From NCBI GenBank assembly GCA_009103225.1, contig RHPI01000818.1, positions 164,946 through 228,945 on the forward strand: a stretch of 64,000 bases of DNA. The letters run 5' to 3'. The stretch comes from Chlorokybus atmophyticus. Lineage: Eukaryota > Streptophyta > Chlorokybophyceae > Chlorokybales > Chlorokybaceae. The notes beneath the pieces were generated by a model that was not told the DNA's origin, made no database searches, and saw nothing but the letters and a program-made list of their open reading frames with translations. A program made the translations under genes and the position numbers. This document shows, in pieces, positions 1 through 12,200 of the stretch (positions within the stretch are counted from its first letter, which is position 1; every line of letters begins with the position of its first letter).

Positions 1-286
1 GGCCTTTCTCTATAGACAACGCGCATGCCAGCATGTGCGCACGTGCATGCTCTCGCTCCTCAACTCACTCAGCACATACAGGATGGTGCCGGATGGCGCG
101 CTAACCAGTGCTCAGCAGGGGAGAGAGCGGAACTTGAAGGGCCCTTTCCGCCACGGGGGCAAAAAAAGTTGTTGGTGTGTGCTTTGTGTTAATGATTGCT
201 ACATTGCAACGTTATGCACAAAACATAGCATACCCTGTATGTGGAGACATGTGCCTGCTTCAGCGCAATCGAGTTTAAATTGGACT
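1..286. other. Left edge, no gene recognised
   Basis: No coding signal that I can support. The open frame on the plus strand here has no family resemblance. The transposase similarity on the minus strand stops at about 287, so this stretch lies beyond the preserved part of that element. Confidence 0.4.
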
Positions 287-1080
287 CTATGCATTACCGA
301 AACAGCGTGATCGCTTGGCGTTGCCGATGATCAGCAAAGGTCGTATATCTGTGCCATCAGCATTCATGCATAGCGCCACAATGATTCTAGCCTTCTGGCG
401 TTTCAAACCTTTCACATTGGTGCCAATGGCTGTTAGTGTACGGGTGGGCCGTCCCTTGTAACAAAGTCCACTCTCATTAAGGTTGTATGTCCGACTTGGA
501 TGGTAACGGCGTAGCACACGAGGAAGATGAGTTCTAGCCAGCTCAATTCCTTCAATATCTCCTGATTCACTATGAGTAGAGAAAGCACGAATGCCATGCG
601 TAGAACTTGAAGCGATGCACCCATCCATGTGAGGCAGTGAATGTTTCCAAAATGTCCATGGCCTCTGCAAAATTCATGGCTTTGTTAATTAGGAAAGCAT
701 CTGTAATGACATCATTTTGTGCGCGCGCTTGTGAAAACTACATGAACAACGCCTCGACCAATTGTGGACGTGCTTGATGAAGCTTCCTTGTTTTGACCAT
801 GAAATCTCCACCTTTCACTACAACAGTCACCACCTTATCACGTGTTTTCAACAACTTGCACATTCAACAACTTGCACAAGGCAGACTGTTTTATGCTGGA
901 TTTCAACTTCTCCTTGATGAGCTTGATAAACTCTGATTGAGGCATGGCCTTATTTGCTTCAAGCAAGTCTATTACTCTCTTTTTGTCGGCCAGGCTTTTC
1001 ACATTACATTTCATTAATTCCTTAAGTGGCATGATGTGTCTGCATAAAAACGCATGGTGCACAGGGCGTCGCATGTGCAT
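287..1080 (-). pseudogene. Decayed Tigger/pogo-type DDE transposase fragment
   Basis: Reading the minus strand from 1080, the first 80 codons resemble the CENP-B/pogo N-terminal helix-turn-helix (charged helix, then SQSEF-like and SALCKLL turns). Next comes a Tc5-type DNA-binding segment (LVEALFM, stop, FSQARAQND, then TASHGWVHRFK and HGIRAFSTH). The start of the DDE_1 catalytic domain follows (NLNESGLCYKG, ARIIVALCMNADGT, then PLLIIGNAKRSRCF). The fragment is broken in two ways. An in-frame TAG at 738-740 stands where the family has a tryptophan codon, and the frame shifts between about 600 and 615. Similarity ends at 287, so most of the catalytic core is missing. I could not find the terminal inverted repeats. 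What is seen is a dead copy, and the family assignment rests on the order of these motifs. Confidence 0.8.
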
Positions 1081-1324
1081 CAGTTGAACAACTGACTTCG
1101 TGCATTAGCTGAACGATTGATTAATGCAAGAAAGCACACGGCTTGGGTGGTTGGCATGTGCACGACAGTAAATTGCAGCTTGCAAGATAGTACAATGCAC
1201 ACATGCACACCCATGCTACCCACCTGAGAGCTGACGCGCCGCCCTCCTGGCACTCAAGACAACTGTCGGCAAAAATCGCCGTTGCCGCCAACACCATTGC
1301 TACTGCGGCAAAGGAGCAGAATTT

Positions 1325-1351
1325 ACTTGTGCGCAGCAGCTGCGCACAAGT
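1325..1351. repeat. Perfect inverted repeat, 12-bp arms, 3-nt loop
   Basis: Arms at 1325-1336 and 1340-1351 are exact reverse complements (ACTTGTGCGCAG / CTGCGCACAAGT). A further GCGCACAAG copy follows at once. The same core, CTTGTGCGCA, recurs near 59670. Confidence 0.85.
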
Positions 1352-1904
1352 AGTGCGCACAAGTTGTGCCACGCAAACCATGATCGACGCACAACAAATG
1401 TCGTGAATGCCCCCGCCATTGGAATATCAAGGCGGGTTTTAGCACGATTTCGTAAAGTCTTCGAAAAGATCAATCAAGATTATCCTTACAACGACCATAT
1501 TTTTCTCAGCGGCCATTCGTTTTACAGAATTTTATCACAATAATAAAGATATTCCATCGACAAATATGATAACAGCGGGGGTAGTCTGTACAATGAGGGT
1601 ATTAAAGTTGAAATGCATTATGTATACATGTATTATATACATACGCTTGTATATACACATGTATACAACATATAAAATTATATGTACGAATTTGCATTTA
1701 CGAACACATACATACTCATGTATACATACACATATACGCATCTACATAAGCACGTGTATCTTACACATATGTACATGATATAAATGCTATAAATATATGC
1801 AAAATAATAAACATATATACCTAAGTACATATATGAACACATATATACATGAACATATATATGTATACATTTCATACAAATAATTGTGTGTAGATTTTAA
1901 GCAT

Positions 1905-1913
1905 ATACACACG

Positions 1914-1944
<31 letters not shown>

Positions 1945-1960
1945 ATGTGTGTGTGAAATG
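1905..1960. repeat. (TA)n(TG)n microsatellite
   Basis: A TATATA run followed directly by a TGTGTG run, inside a wider AT-rich block of ATAC/GTAT words (1535-2000). Confidence 0.9.
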
Positions 1961-3724
1961 TATACATATGTATAGGTATATGCATATACACTTGTGTATA
2001 TATGCAGCAAGTTCCCTCGATTTGAGCACAAAGTGTGCTTGTAACGAGGTAAACTTGCAGTAGTTATAATATGTTTATTTAGAGGGTTTCACACCCCGCT
2101 GTAAGCACAAAATGGTGGGTAACCAACCATGTGCTTAGATCGAGGGCAGACTGTAGATGAGAAGTAATTTGTGTCGATGTATAGGTGTGTCTAAACGTGT
2201 CGAATTCGAATGTCGCGCGGTTTTTCGAGTGCATGCAAGACTCACATGAACATCGTGCAATCAATACTCGCGATATTTTGCAACGTACCGTCGGTACGCT
2301 GCAAAATGTAGGCAGTTGCGTGCGATGGACTGCTGAATACAGTGCGCTACTCATTAAGGACCTTGATGCACGCTGTTGACGTGTATCTCAGCCAGGGCTC
2401 CCGTAATGGCACGTGACGCGCCGCGCGTACGTGATTGGCCGGCACACGCATGTCACTCTGCAACATGACTAGCTGCTTGCTAAGCACTGTGCATTATGAA
2501 CGCGACTGGTATAGTGAACCGTACCCTGTACGCGACGCGTCAAAGCACACGCCATGTTGGGACTAACGTTACCGCCGATACCATCTGCGGCGCGCACCGT
2601 GGTATGCAAGGGGCGGTCGCGCGCCAAACACCAAAGGAAGCGGTAGTAACGTTACGTCACGTTGCCTTCAGACACGCACGTTACCTTGGGCACGCCTTCC
2701 CTCCGATGGTGCCAGTGCCGGGAATGGCGGGACGTGTCGCGCACTGCGACTGGGGCGAGAAAGCGCACTCGGGCGTCACATCGTACGCGCCTCGTGCATT
2801 TCACCACCTCTGTCATCGTAGGTCACAAATGGCGTGTGACGCGCACTGCCACTGACGCGCACCGCAATAGACGCGCATCTCGGCACCCGGGCACCACCTC
2901 TCGATACACAAAACTAGACATCAATCCACACGGTACAAAGACATATTTTTACTTCGGGGCGGCGGTGGTGGTGGTGGTGTGGGTGTGGGCGTGGGCTGTG
3001 TGGGCGATGGCGGCGGAGGCGGTGGGAGGAGCGAGGTGCTAAGGGGGTGTTGGAGGGAGGACGCTTGCGTATATTCTACTTTCTACTCCTCCTGCTGCCG
3101 CCGCCGGGGCCCCTGGTATGGTGCCGGAGCCTAGGGAGGTGCTGCCTGCGGCAGTGGTGGTCCTGCGGGAGGGGAGGGATGGTGTTGCTGGCATTGGCGG
3201 GGGGGTCATTCTGAGCAAAGACCAGTGGATTCAAGTATTGGACGTAGTTGGGAAAGGTGCATTGCAGCCGGACGCAGGCGTTGGGACCAATATCGAGCAG
3301 GTAACGAGGTCTAAGCACAGTTTGACAAGTGCACTCATCCTGCGCTGTTCTTACTTTGATTCAGCACCCAATATGTTGCGCCAAAGATTCCATATGGAAT
3401 TCATGATTGAAAGCACCACAGCGTACACATTGCCTCTCGTTACATTCCTGCTTGCGCACAACAAGCTGCAAGCCAGTGCACCAGACATAGGGCAATGCTA
3501 CTGCATAGTAGATGAGTACTACTGGCAGCTCACGTAACCCTAATTGGCTTACCTACAGTTTGCGTAGCATGCCTGCTTCATTCTTGTCAAACAACCGTAG
3601 TACCACAGTGTAGACAGAGGGCACATTGCCTCTGTGTCATGACACAGAAAAGGTTGCTGACTTGTGACTGACCTACCAACATTCTCAGAGCAATGCCAAG
3701 GCCACGACTGCCGCAGACAGCAGC

Positions 3725-5421
3725 ATGCGGCGGTCGTCGAGCACAGGCCTCGCACGGCTCTCGTCTCTGAGGCCAGGATCGCTGAACCTCAAGGCCCTGC
3801 GCCTCGCTGTGTCGGACTCCATCCACCACACCCTGCGCTCTCCCCAGGTGAGCCCTTTCTCTTCTGACATTCTTTCATTTCTATTCTCTTGCTGTGTGTG
3901 CGCGCGCATTGTAGTTTTTCATAACATCATGCTACTCGTTAAAGCACAGGACAACACAATGCGCTCCTCCGTTGCTGTTTTTGCTTCCTCCACAACACAA
4001 ATCACTCAGTTGCTCTACTTCCAGGTGCATCCAATCTGCGTTGGGGAGGAGGTGGCAGCTTTGTCGGTTGCGCTCCCACAGCAGCCTCCGGTGCGCTCAA
4101 GCGTGGTGGACGAGGAGGACATCACTCAGGAGGGCGGGCCGAGCACGCCCATTGTGGTGGAGGGCAAGGCGACGCACAACGGGCGGGAGTTTGCGGAGGC
4201 CCTCGCACCATGCGGTGCGGATGTGGAAGGAGAAGATGACGAAATTGTGTTCTACAAGAAGCAGCCTGCTAATGAACTGGACCCCGCTGTCCTGCGGGAA
4301 GTTTGCCTGCTGAAGATTGCGGATGAGCTCGACCGTCGTGGCGTCATGCAAGGAGAGATTTTGCAGGTGAGCTTGGCTTGCTCTCTTTGGTATGCGTGCA
4401 TGTGTATGTTTACATGCACGTGCGTGCGCGGTGTGTGGGTCACACATGTGTGCTCGTGTATGTGTGTGAGGACATGCACTTGTGTGCATGCGTGTGTGCG
4501 CGCATGTGGACGTATGTAAATGTATTTCACATGTTTAGTCGTGTCTAGTAGCCTGTGGTTCAGTGTAGCTAACACTAACACGCATGCGGTATGTTTTCAG
4601 GTGCAGCGCAGATACAGAGCGCAGTTGATGTGCTCATTGGCCAAGGATCTCTCCCTGACGCGGTTGCAGAGCGTTGTGGACTCGTGCTTGATGGACGAGA
4701 CCCTCGTGCTGGACATGCTGGAGACACAGGTACATCAACAAATCTCACATCATCCCACCAACAACACGTAGTCCACCAACCAACCGCAAACTAACACGTA
4801 TCACACCATCAGATTCCGCCCCACCTCTGGACGCCGATGTCCGCGGCGAAGGTGTTCCAAAAGCTCGTGGACGAAAAGCTTGCAACGGGTGCGTCGTTGT
4901 TGGCGTGGTCTGGAGGGCGTCCCGCGCGTGACCCGGCCACCGGCGACATTGTCGGGTCCTTCCGGTCCTACTGCATGCTTGAGGCCGAGTACGAGCGCAA
5001 CCCCGAGGTGTTCAACGAGCACTCCGTGTGGAACCTCTTCTGGCCCGCCGCTAAGACGTGGCTCCTCGGCAGACACAAGCAGAACTATGAGATCCTCCCG
5101 GACGGCGTGTTGAGGGTACACGTTGAAGAGGGTGAGTGTGACGGCGTGTTGGGTGAGTCTTCTCCCTCCCCATATGTGGATGTGAAGCTTGAGACGGAGG
5201 ACCAGCAGCTTGCGATGGTGTACGCGCTGAGCTATGATTGCCACTCGTCGTGGCGCACGCCACGCGTGAACGAGCAGCGGTACCTCGTGCTGCGGGCCTT
5301 CGTGGAGGCTGGCGTGCTCTCGCGCGCGGCGTTAACTGCGTGGGTTGATCGTGGCCTTGGCTTCGGACGCTCCATCCTCGCCGTTGTAGATGAGATTCTT
5401 TCGGCAGATGGGGTTGCCTGA
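3725..5421 (+). CDS. Unrecognised protein, 400 residues, 4 exons
   Basis: Exons 3725-3847, 4025-4366, 4601-4729 and 4813-5421 join in phase 0 at every junction and give 400 residues ending at TGA 5419-5421. Each donor follows CAG, and introns 1-3 carry usable pyrimidine tracts. The N-terminus is Ser/Arg-rich (MRRSSSTGLARLSSLRPG), which would fit an organelle presequence, but that is inference. The middle part is acidic and poor in conserved-looking residues. The last 200 residues (from IPPHLWTPMSAAKVF) look globular, with aromatic-rich motifs such as HSVWNLFWPAAKTWLLG. I recognise no family. The start is the first ATG of a frame that is open into a spliceable exon. An upstream exon cannot be excluded. 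Confidence 0.7.
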
Positions 5422-6523
5422 AGATGAGTGTTGGATGTAGAGGAGGAGTTGAGAGGGAGTTGTGTACAGGCGTCTTCTTGTTCTTTCCCCCCATGAAGCG
5501 GCCTGCTGTAACAACATTGACGAGGACAACAACCTGCTGTGTCATTAGCTCGCGTTGCGGAGGTTCCAAGGGAGAGTACGTGTGATCGAGAGTGTCTGCC
5601 CACCCCAGCTGTTCCGGCACAGTTGGGTGGGGTGGGGCAGGCGCTGAGCTCACACGCTCTAGCTCTTTCTTTGAGGCAACCTCCTCGTATACAAGAATAA
5701 TTGCTCGCCTTTCCAGATAAAGATTTAGATATACTATAGCGCCAAACCCCAAGCTTTCCTCCTTGTCGGCCGCTTCTTCTTCCGTTGCTGCTTTGCTTCC
5801 TTCCGCCTCTCCTCCACTATTAGGCGTGTGCTGTGCTGCAACACAGCTATGTTAGTGATACATGTAGTGTGGTACCGCGGGGACACAAAACGCGTGTGTG
5901 CGTTTGCACGTGTTGGTGTTTCATAGTAACGTGTCTCTGCGGCACTGTAGTTTAAGACAGCGGCCACTAGGCGGCGAAGATATGGAAAGTTGGTTGGTTG
6001 GATAAGATTTGTAGGGTTTGACAATCATAGCCTCCTCTCTCAGATACCAGAAGAGTTGACATTTCTCTGCGCCGGTCGCATAATGCGCTAGTTGCTTGCC
6101 CCCTTGAGTGGATGACAGCTTCTATACAATGCTGTTAGTTGGGTTGCTGAGGCTTGCATCTTTCAGTTGACTGTGTAAGTGGTGAGTTCTTTGCTCGTGT
6201 GCACATTGTTGCCGGAACCTGTTTGGACGTGCACGGAAAAGCGCAGCAGTGCACAATGCGCTTGCAGCCAACATGCTGGCCACTACACAGGTGTAAGACT
6301 AACCGTGGTATATTGATGTCTATATAGTAACATAGTGGGAGGGCTGTAGCAACAGCAGTATGCAGCTCTGTCACTCTACAGGTTGCTGGCTGTTGCACGA
6401 CAGCAACTACTAGCTGACCCGGCTGACAGCCTACATCATAGTTGCTAACAATGTGAACTATGTCTTCACACACAAGGGCTACGTCAGTTCACACACACGC
6501 CCACACACATACTTACAGCTCTA
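5422..6523. other. Intergenic between convergent genes
   Basis: Holds the 3' ends of the unrecognised plus-strand gene and of the minus-strand TRPV-like gene. Open frames here are short and look like chance. No RNA gene or repeat of note was seen. Confidence 0.4.
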
Positions 6524-9500
6524 TCAATCAACATGATCTTGCGTTTCACCCGGTATAGACTTAGCAGGCTCTGTCGGTGAGTGCGCATTCGACTGAGCTG
6601 CATTCGCATCCGTCCCATTCTGAGCTTGGAGCGCCGCGAGCTGCGTGAGCACGCTGTGGATGTTGTGGTGGGACTGGTGCAATGTGGACTTGGGCTGTTG
6701 CAAGTGCAGGGCCTTGAGTGCCTTGGGCGTGAGATTGATGCCTTGTGCGTGAGGTTCATCACTGGAGGATTTAGTTGGTATGTGTACGTTGGGTGGGTGT
6801 GTTGAACTGTTAGTAGACTCAAGGGGAGAAACGGGGCTCTTGGGTGTGGCTCCTGCTCCTCCTTTGTTGGGTGAGAGTGCGGCCATCTGGCGTGTCATCT
6901 TCCACGCCTTGCTGGCCTTGGCTTCGGTCTCCTCGTAACGCAACATCTCTTCCTCGGTGATTGTCTCGTGCACGTTCCAAACGCGCTGACCCGAGAGGCG
7001 CTCGCTGCGCCCGGCCTCCAACACCTCGCCCAACGCCGTACGCTCACGCGTCTTCGCGTCCATCTTTTGCTGTGGATGTGCGTATGTGAGCGCGCATGCA
7101 TGTGTATGTACGTATCTGTGCGTGTGCGTGTGCGTGCATCATGTACGCATACGTGCTCACATGCATGCATCGTTGTTGTGCACGCACACACGCACACGCA
7201 CATACACGTGTTCTTGCATGCTCGAATGTGGATATGTGCAATTCTTGTGAGTGCATCATGGACTCTGTGAGTGAGTGATGAAGCTGTGCTGACGCACTTG
7301 TGTGAGGAGGATGAACCGCGCCCACTGGCTCCTCCACGTCTTCTCCATGTTCTCGTTGACGTTGGAGAAGGTCTGGCTCATCATGGCAATGAGGAGGTTG
7401 AGCAGCAGAATCACCACCAGCACCGTGTATGCGATGAACAGCAGCCGCGCCACAACCGGAGAGTGAGACTCCCCGAGACCGTCCTACAAGGAGAGTGGGA
7501 CAACACACACGTTGGCCTCTCATCACAACGCCCATCCAACGCATACACGCACAGGTACAGTCACACAGGCACGCTTGCACACACACACACTTACATGCGC
7601 ACGCATACACACATGCATGCGCACGCAGGCACATCCACTTTCGCACACGGACACACGCACGTGCGCGTGCACGCAAACAATCACAGACACAACATACCCA
7701 GTCAAAGTCTCCCAGGATGATTCTGTACATGCTCAAGGCGCTCCCAAGCACCGTATTATACCGGTTGCCCGACGTGGTCACCCCAGCAAACAACAAGAAC
7801 ATCGCCTGCGCACATAATTGTTGTTGTTGTTGTTGTTGTTGTCGCCGTTGTTGTTGTTCCCCAACGTATAGAAACAGAGAGTCTTTCCCACAAGCTACTA
7901 CTACTCACTCACTTGAGAGAAGCCGACGACGATGACGGTGAAGGGCACGAGGAATCGGAAGACGTCGTGGAACAGCATGTCGATGAGCATCGCCACCAGA
8001 TGGCCAGTCGGAGGCCAACCAGCGGCGTAGTATAAGAGATGCAACCAACCAAGCAACGCTGCGGGTGGGAGTAGAGTAAGCACACAGTTGCAGCGACTGC
8101 ATCACCAATCGACTGCGTGCATGACAGTGTGCGTGTGCCTGTGCGTGTGCGTGTAATGCAAGAGCTTTGAGAGTATATGCGTGTGCATGCGCAACCATCC
8201 AGACATATGGTTACTGAGGCGAGCATGTGGGACACGTGCTCGCCACCGCAACATACTGTTTTTTGCTTGTATGGCACACACCCCACCCACTTTCCCCCCT
8301 CCCCCACTTACCCGCGACCGCCACGATCGTATCCGTCGCCGCGTAATACTTCGTGAAGTTCACCGGTATCGCCACCACAGTCACCAGCACGCAATGCAGC
8401 CACGACGACAGCACCAGCACGCCCGGTCCCTTGACGAAGCTCTCGAGACGCTCGACCGACTGCGACAGAGCGCCGATGCGGGCCGTGTCGCGGACGTCGC
8501 GGACCACGTGCTGGAGGGCCAGGAAGACCACGAGGGACTCCATCGCGAGGCCGAAACGGGAGGAGGCGTTGGTCTGGGAGGAGGGGAGGGAGGAGTGTGT
8601 GTGTGTGTGTCAAGTTCTTATCACTATGTGTACACCCATGCTTTCAGATACGCTGTGACACAGCAGAGCAGAGCAGAGCGAGTCTCTCCAGTGTGGTGTA
8701 GTGTGGTATGTGGTTGTGTGATGTCGTGCCGTCTAGTAAGCCGTGATAGGTAGTACTAGGTTACTGTAGTCAGCGTGTTTTAGCTTAGTCGCACTACGTA
8801 GTGTACTTTGGTGTCGTAGCACGATTAGACTGTGGTATCGCACTGCACTGTGATGGTGCAGTGTGCAACAACACCATGCTACACCATACCCGACTGTACC
8901 ATGGTGTCGCGTTGTGTGGTGTGGTGTGTTGTGCTAGTAGCACACGACTCTACACTACAGGACACTACGTGCCGTAACATAACGCAAAAAAGATGCGTTG
9001 AATCAGGATGCTAAGTAACGGACAGCATGGTTTGCATTGCAGACCTAGTTTGCCAGTATAAGTATAAGCATGGGCGTGTATTCTGTTACCTTGCTGGCGG
9101 CGCCAAAGAGCGTGTTGCCGTAGTAGGCCGCCACGGAGAACAGCAGCATGTAGACGAACGAGAAGGCCATGCGCTGGAGGAACGCGCGACGAGCGAAACT
9201 ACGCCACTTGATCAGCAGCGCCTGGTGAGTGATGAAAGTTGACTTGCGTGTGCGTGTGAGTCTTCGCACGTGTGTATGAGTGTATGAGTGTATGTGGATT
9301 GTGTTACACACCTTGTGGATGATGGGCAGCATGAGGAGGTCCCAACACTCATGCTCGATGATGAGATTCAGCGCCTCCTCCAGCTTGTCCACAGGGAACG
9401 CCGTGCCCAACACCGTCCCAAACCTCCAAAGAATCTGTTGTGCAAGAGCCCAAGATTGTGTGCGTATGTGTGTATCTCTGAGCCCAAGATTGTGCATATG

Positions 9501-9996
9501 TCTGCTTGTATAGAAACACACCTCTTTCTCCGACTGCACCACTTTGGCAAACATGTCCGCATCCCCCAGCTTCGCCGCGAGCGCGAACGCGGTCAACCCC
9601 TCCTTGTTCTTCACATCCAGCAACCTCACTCTCACCTGCTGCATCGTCCCCCCCTCTCCTCCCCCCTTGCCACTATTGCCGCTCTTGACTGGGGCCCTCG
9701 CGCCCTCGCGCTCGCGGGCGTGCTGACGCAGGAAGTTGTACATGTCGGGACGCCTCTGGACGATGGACATGTGGAGAGCCGTGTTGCCCTGGGTGTCTTG
9801 GGCGTAACTGCGGGAGAGAGGGGGGCAGAGAGGAGGGGTGTGGGTGTGGGTGTGGGAGTCGGCGTGGGTGTATACTGCGCGTGGTTGTGCACGCGAAGGT
9901 GTGTTTGTTTACGCGAACGTTAGGTGGGGTATGCAATTCCGTGATGCTGTGAGCATAAAGACCAAAGTATGCGACGCGCACGCGCACACACACACA

Positions 9997-10028
<32 letters not shown>

Positions 10029-11162
10029 CATGCGCACACACTCCCTCCCCTCTTACAGGTCCGCCCCGTGCCCCAGCAGCATCTCCGCCACCCCCCCCTG
10101 CCCGCTCGCCACCGCGAACGCAAGGGGGCTCTCCCCGTAGTAGCAGTCCCCCTCCGGCTGGAAGAAGGACCCCGTCGCGCGGACGGACAGGTCGGCGCCG
10201 GAGGAGAGGAGGAAGCGGACGAGGGAGAGGTCGCGCTTGATGATGGACATGTGGAGGGGGGTCTCGCCTCTGGGAGGGGTGGGCGGGGGGGTGGGGGGGG
10301 TTAGTGTTAGAACAAACATGCGTACATGCACGCACGCGCATGCGAGCGCGCGTTCGTGTCCAACGTGCACGCACGCACGCGCATGGGCACAGTACCTGAA
10401 TATGTCGCTCTCGTACACGGCGTTCACCAGCGGCTCCCCGCACCGCGAGAACATGTACTTGGCCAGCGCTATGTGCGCCGGCGTGTGGAACAGTATGCAC
10501 AGGTGCGCTGCCGTCTCGCCATTGAAACCTGAACAATAATTCGTTGTGTGCAATCATACAAGCTGATGCGTTGGGTTGTGCCTGCGCGCGTGCGTGCGCG
10601 AGTGTGTATGTCCCACGTCTTGCATGTGCATGCCATATTGACATTGTAAATTGAAGTATAGCCCATGTGCCAATTGCAGACCATGTTGTTCTTCAGCTAC
10701 GCTGACACACCTCTTTGCGCCAACGGGTCGGCCCCGCCGTCCAACAACGCACGCGCAGCGACGAAGTCCGCCCTCTTGCTCGCAGCCAACAACGGCATCT
10801 ATCAAGCAACGGAGGTCATGTACATTACTACGAAGCACGCACCAACTGCACTCCGTGCGTGTACACACACTCCCCCACCCCACCTCATCGATGATCCTCA
10901 TCTGCCCCTGCAAGTTATCATCCTCCTCGTCCTCGACGTCATCCTCCGTGATGTCCGACACGATCCTCTCGATGTCGCTCGTCCACCGTCCCACCACGTC
11001 CGCGCGACGGCTTGACCAAGACGTCGGCAGGCAGCACGTGAGCAGGCGGAGGAGGAGGGAGATGAGGCAGGCGAGGCGGGAGAGGGAGGCGTGCGTGAGG
11101 GACTTGGGGGTGGCGGTGGTCGTGGATGTGGGAAGGGGTTTGGAGGACGACATGGTGGACAT
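6524..11162 (-). CDS. TRPV-type cation channel with ankyrin repeats, 12 exons
   Basis: Exons in minus order: 11162-10884, 10798-10711, 10528-10396, 10269-10057, 9807-9522, 9434-9312, 9221-9090, 8573-8312, 8058-7913, 7805-7698, 7483-7298, 7069-6524. All junctions keep phase and give about 833 residues. Residues 95-335 are ankyrin repeats with TRPV-like wording (GETPLHMSIIKRDLSLVRFL, YYGESPLAFAVASGQ, GADLYAQDTQGNTALHM). The linker KEGLTAFALAAKLGDADMF also matches TRPV. Six membrane segments follow at about 388-412, 425-442, 462-486, 490-515, 536-562 and 599-624. The pore loop (about 572-590) carries GDFD as the likely filter, and the last helix is LLLNLLIAMM. A charged W-R-Q-W-A-R stretch follows, then a low-complexity Ser/Pro tail. 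Expected role: non-selective cation channel in plasma or ciliary membrane. The first exon's start ATG (11162, alternative 11153) is uncertain. Confidence 0.9.
7818..7841. repeat. (TTG)n microsatellite in TRPV gene intron
   Basis: About eight TTG units directly upstream (minus sense) of the exon starting at 7805, within the intron between the two pore-region exons. Confidence 0.8.
9985..10028. repeat. (CA)n/(ACGC)n tract in TRPV gene intron
   Basis: A run of CACACA followed by about seven ACGC units, in the intron between the exons ending at 10057 and starting at 9807. Similar alternating purine-pyrimidine tracts sit in most introns of this gene. Confidence 0.85.
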
Positions 11163-11865
11163 GGTGGGGAGGGGGAGGCGAAAGGAGGCCTGTGGGGATG
11201 TTGACAGGAGGTTTGGCTGGAGACATTGGGTGGGTGTGGGCGTATGTATGGTAGGCAAGTGTGCACGTATGTGCGCGTGTGTATGAGTGTGTACATGTAT
11301 ATACGTGTGTCTGTGGGGTGCGTGTCTGCGCGCACTCACACACGCATTCGCACACAATCTTTATCTCTAAGGTTATGCTCAACATGATTACACCTCACGT
11401 ATGTAGACCTGATCATGGGTGCGTGCCGTTTGCATCATGATGTGAAGTACACATACATACGTACGTACGTTGTGTGCATGTGCGTGTCACCGCTCTTGAA
11501 TCCCACTTCTCCGTCGCAAGCTTAATGAAGATGAACCTCCACTTCGCGAAGCAGGAACAGAAAAGCTACGCTCTGGCAGTCTCGTCATCGTCGATGCTCG
11601 CTGATCTGCTCCGACTTAGCTTTTGAGTGCTGCGCAAAATCCTGCACAACAGAAGTGACGCGCATACTCAAACACGAAGGATCAATGTGCCAAGCTTGGA
11701 AGTCTAGGCTAACTCACAGTTCGAAAAGAATACCGCACTGATCATATCAATTGCCCTGATCTGTTACAACCTTCAACCCAATCCTCCTCACTTGTTGTCA
11801 AGCGTCTGTATAGCGCTCTGTTGTTGTACTGAGACTTGCTCCAGCTTTTAATCCACTCTCCGCCG

Positions 11866-11903
11866 ACGCCAACGCCAACGCCAACGCCAACGCCAATGCC
11901 GAC
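11866..11903. repeat. Tandem CCAACG hexamer array
   Basis: About six copies of a CCAACG hexamer, the last two slightly diverged, in the divergent intergenic region. Confidence 0.8.
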
Positions 11904-12117
11904 GACGGCGCCAGCGACAAGCGCAACGGCGTCACGTGATCCAAACGGCTCGGGCGGATATCGGCCATACGCCATGCGCCAGGCTGCAAGCGATATCTGA
12001 GATACACCGCTATTTCTGCAACTGCCGAGCAGCGCGCGCGAGATTGGCGATATATGGAGCCAATGTGTGGATACATCGGGGCAAACAGTGTGGATTTCGA
12101 CGGCGACTAGGGTTCAG

Positions 12118-12200
12118 CGGAGGCGGAGGCGGAGGCGGCGGCAGGCGGAGGAGGAGGCGAGGGAGGAGGAGGACAGGAAGGAAGAGAAGGGAGGAGGAGC
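12118..12200. repeat. Purine-rich GGCGGA/GGAGGC tract
   Basis: Near-uninterrupted G/A-rich sequence on the plus strand, with imperfect GGCGGA and GGAGGC hexamers, ending about 25 bases before the rhomboid ATG. It probably lies in the 5' untranslated region or core promoter. Confidence 0.6.

Larger units (their letters stand above)
1081..3724. other. Gene-poor stretch: microsatellites, then GC-rich DNA
   Basis: From 1535 to 2000 the DNA is AT-rich with ATATAC/GTATAT and GT tracts. From about 2400 to 3070 it is rich in CpG and ends in GGT/GGC-rich sequence. Between 3076 and 3318 both strands have exon-like open frames. The plus strand frame from 3118 reaches a good donor (CAG then GTAACG) after 3300. 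The minus strand frame ends in a stop at 3076. Neither could be joined in frame to a neighbouring gene, so no gene is called. Confidence 0.4.

Noticed and set aside
1566-2029. Open frames on both strands in the AT-rich block
   Set aside because: They read Tyr/Ile/Cys/Thr repeats from TATA and GTAT words; a microsatellite and not coding.
5051-5752. 233-codon minus-strand frame opposite the last exon of the unrecognised gene
   Set aside because: No domain, Arg/Ser/Pro-rich composition typical of an antisense shadow of a GC-rich exon, and no splice partners.
7044-7802. Long minus-strand open frame rich in Cys, Arg, His and Ala across a GT/CA tract
   Set aside because: Only its first 35 codons are exon; the rest is intron made of repeats read as codons, and the true channel frame leaves it at the donor after 7698.
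10000-10028. ACGC repeat considered as a CRISPR-like array
   Set aside because: No spacers; it is a simple tetranucleotide repeat in an intron, and the genome is eukaryotic.
9673-10644. 323-codon minus-strand frame
   Set aside because: It is a shadow of the ankyrin exons in another frame and consists of His/Arg/Thr strings from CA and GC tracts. The spliced model explains the same DNA.
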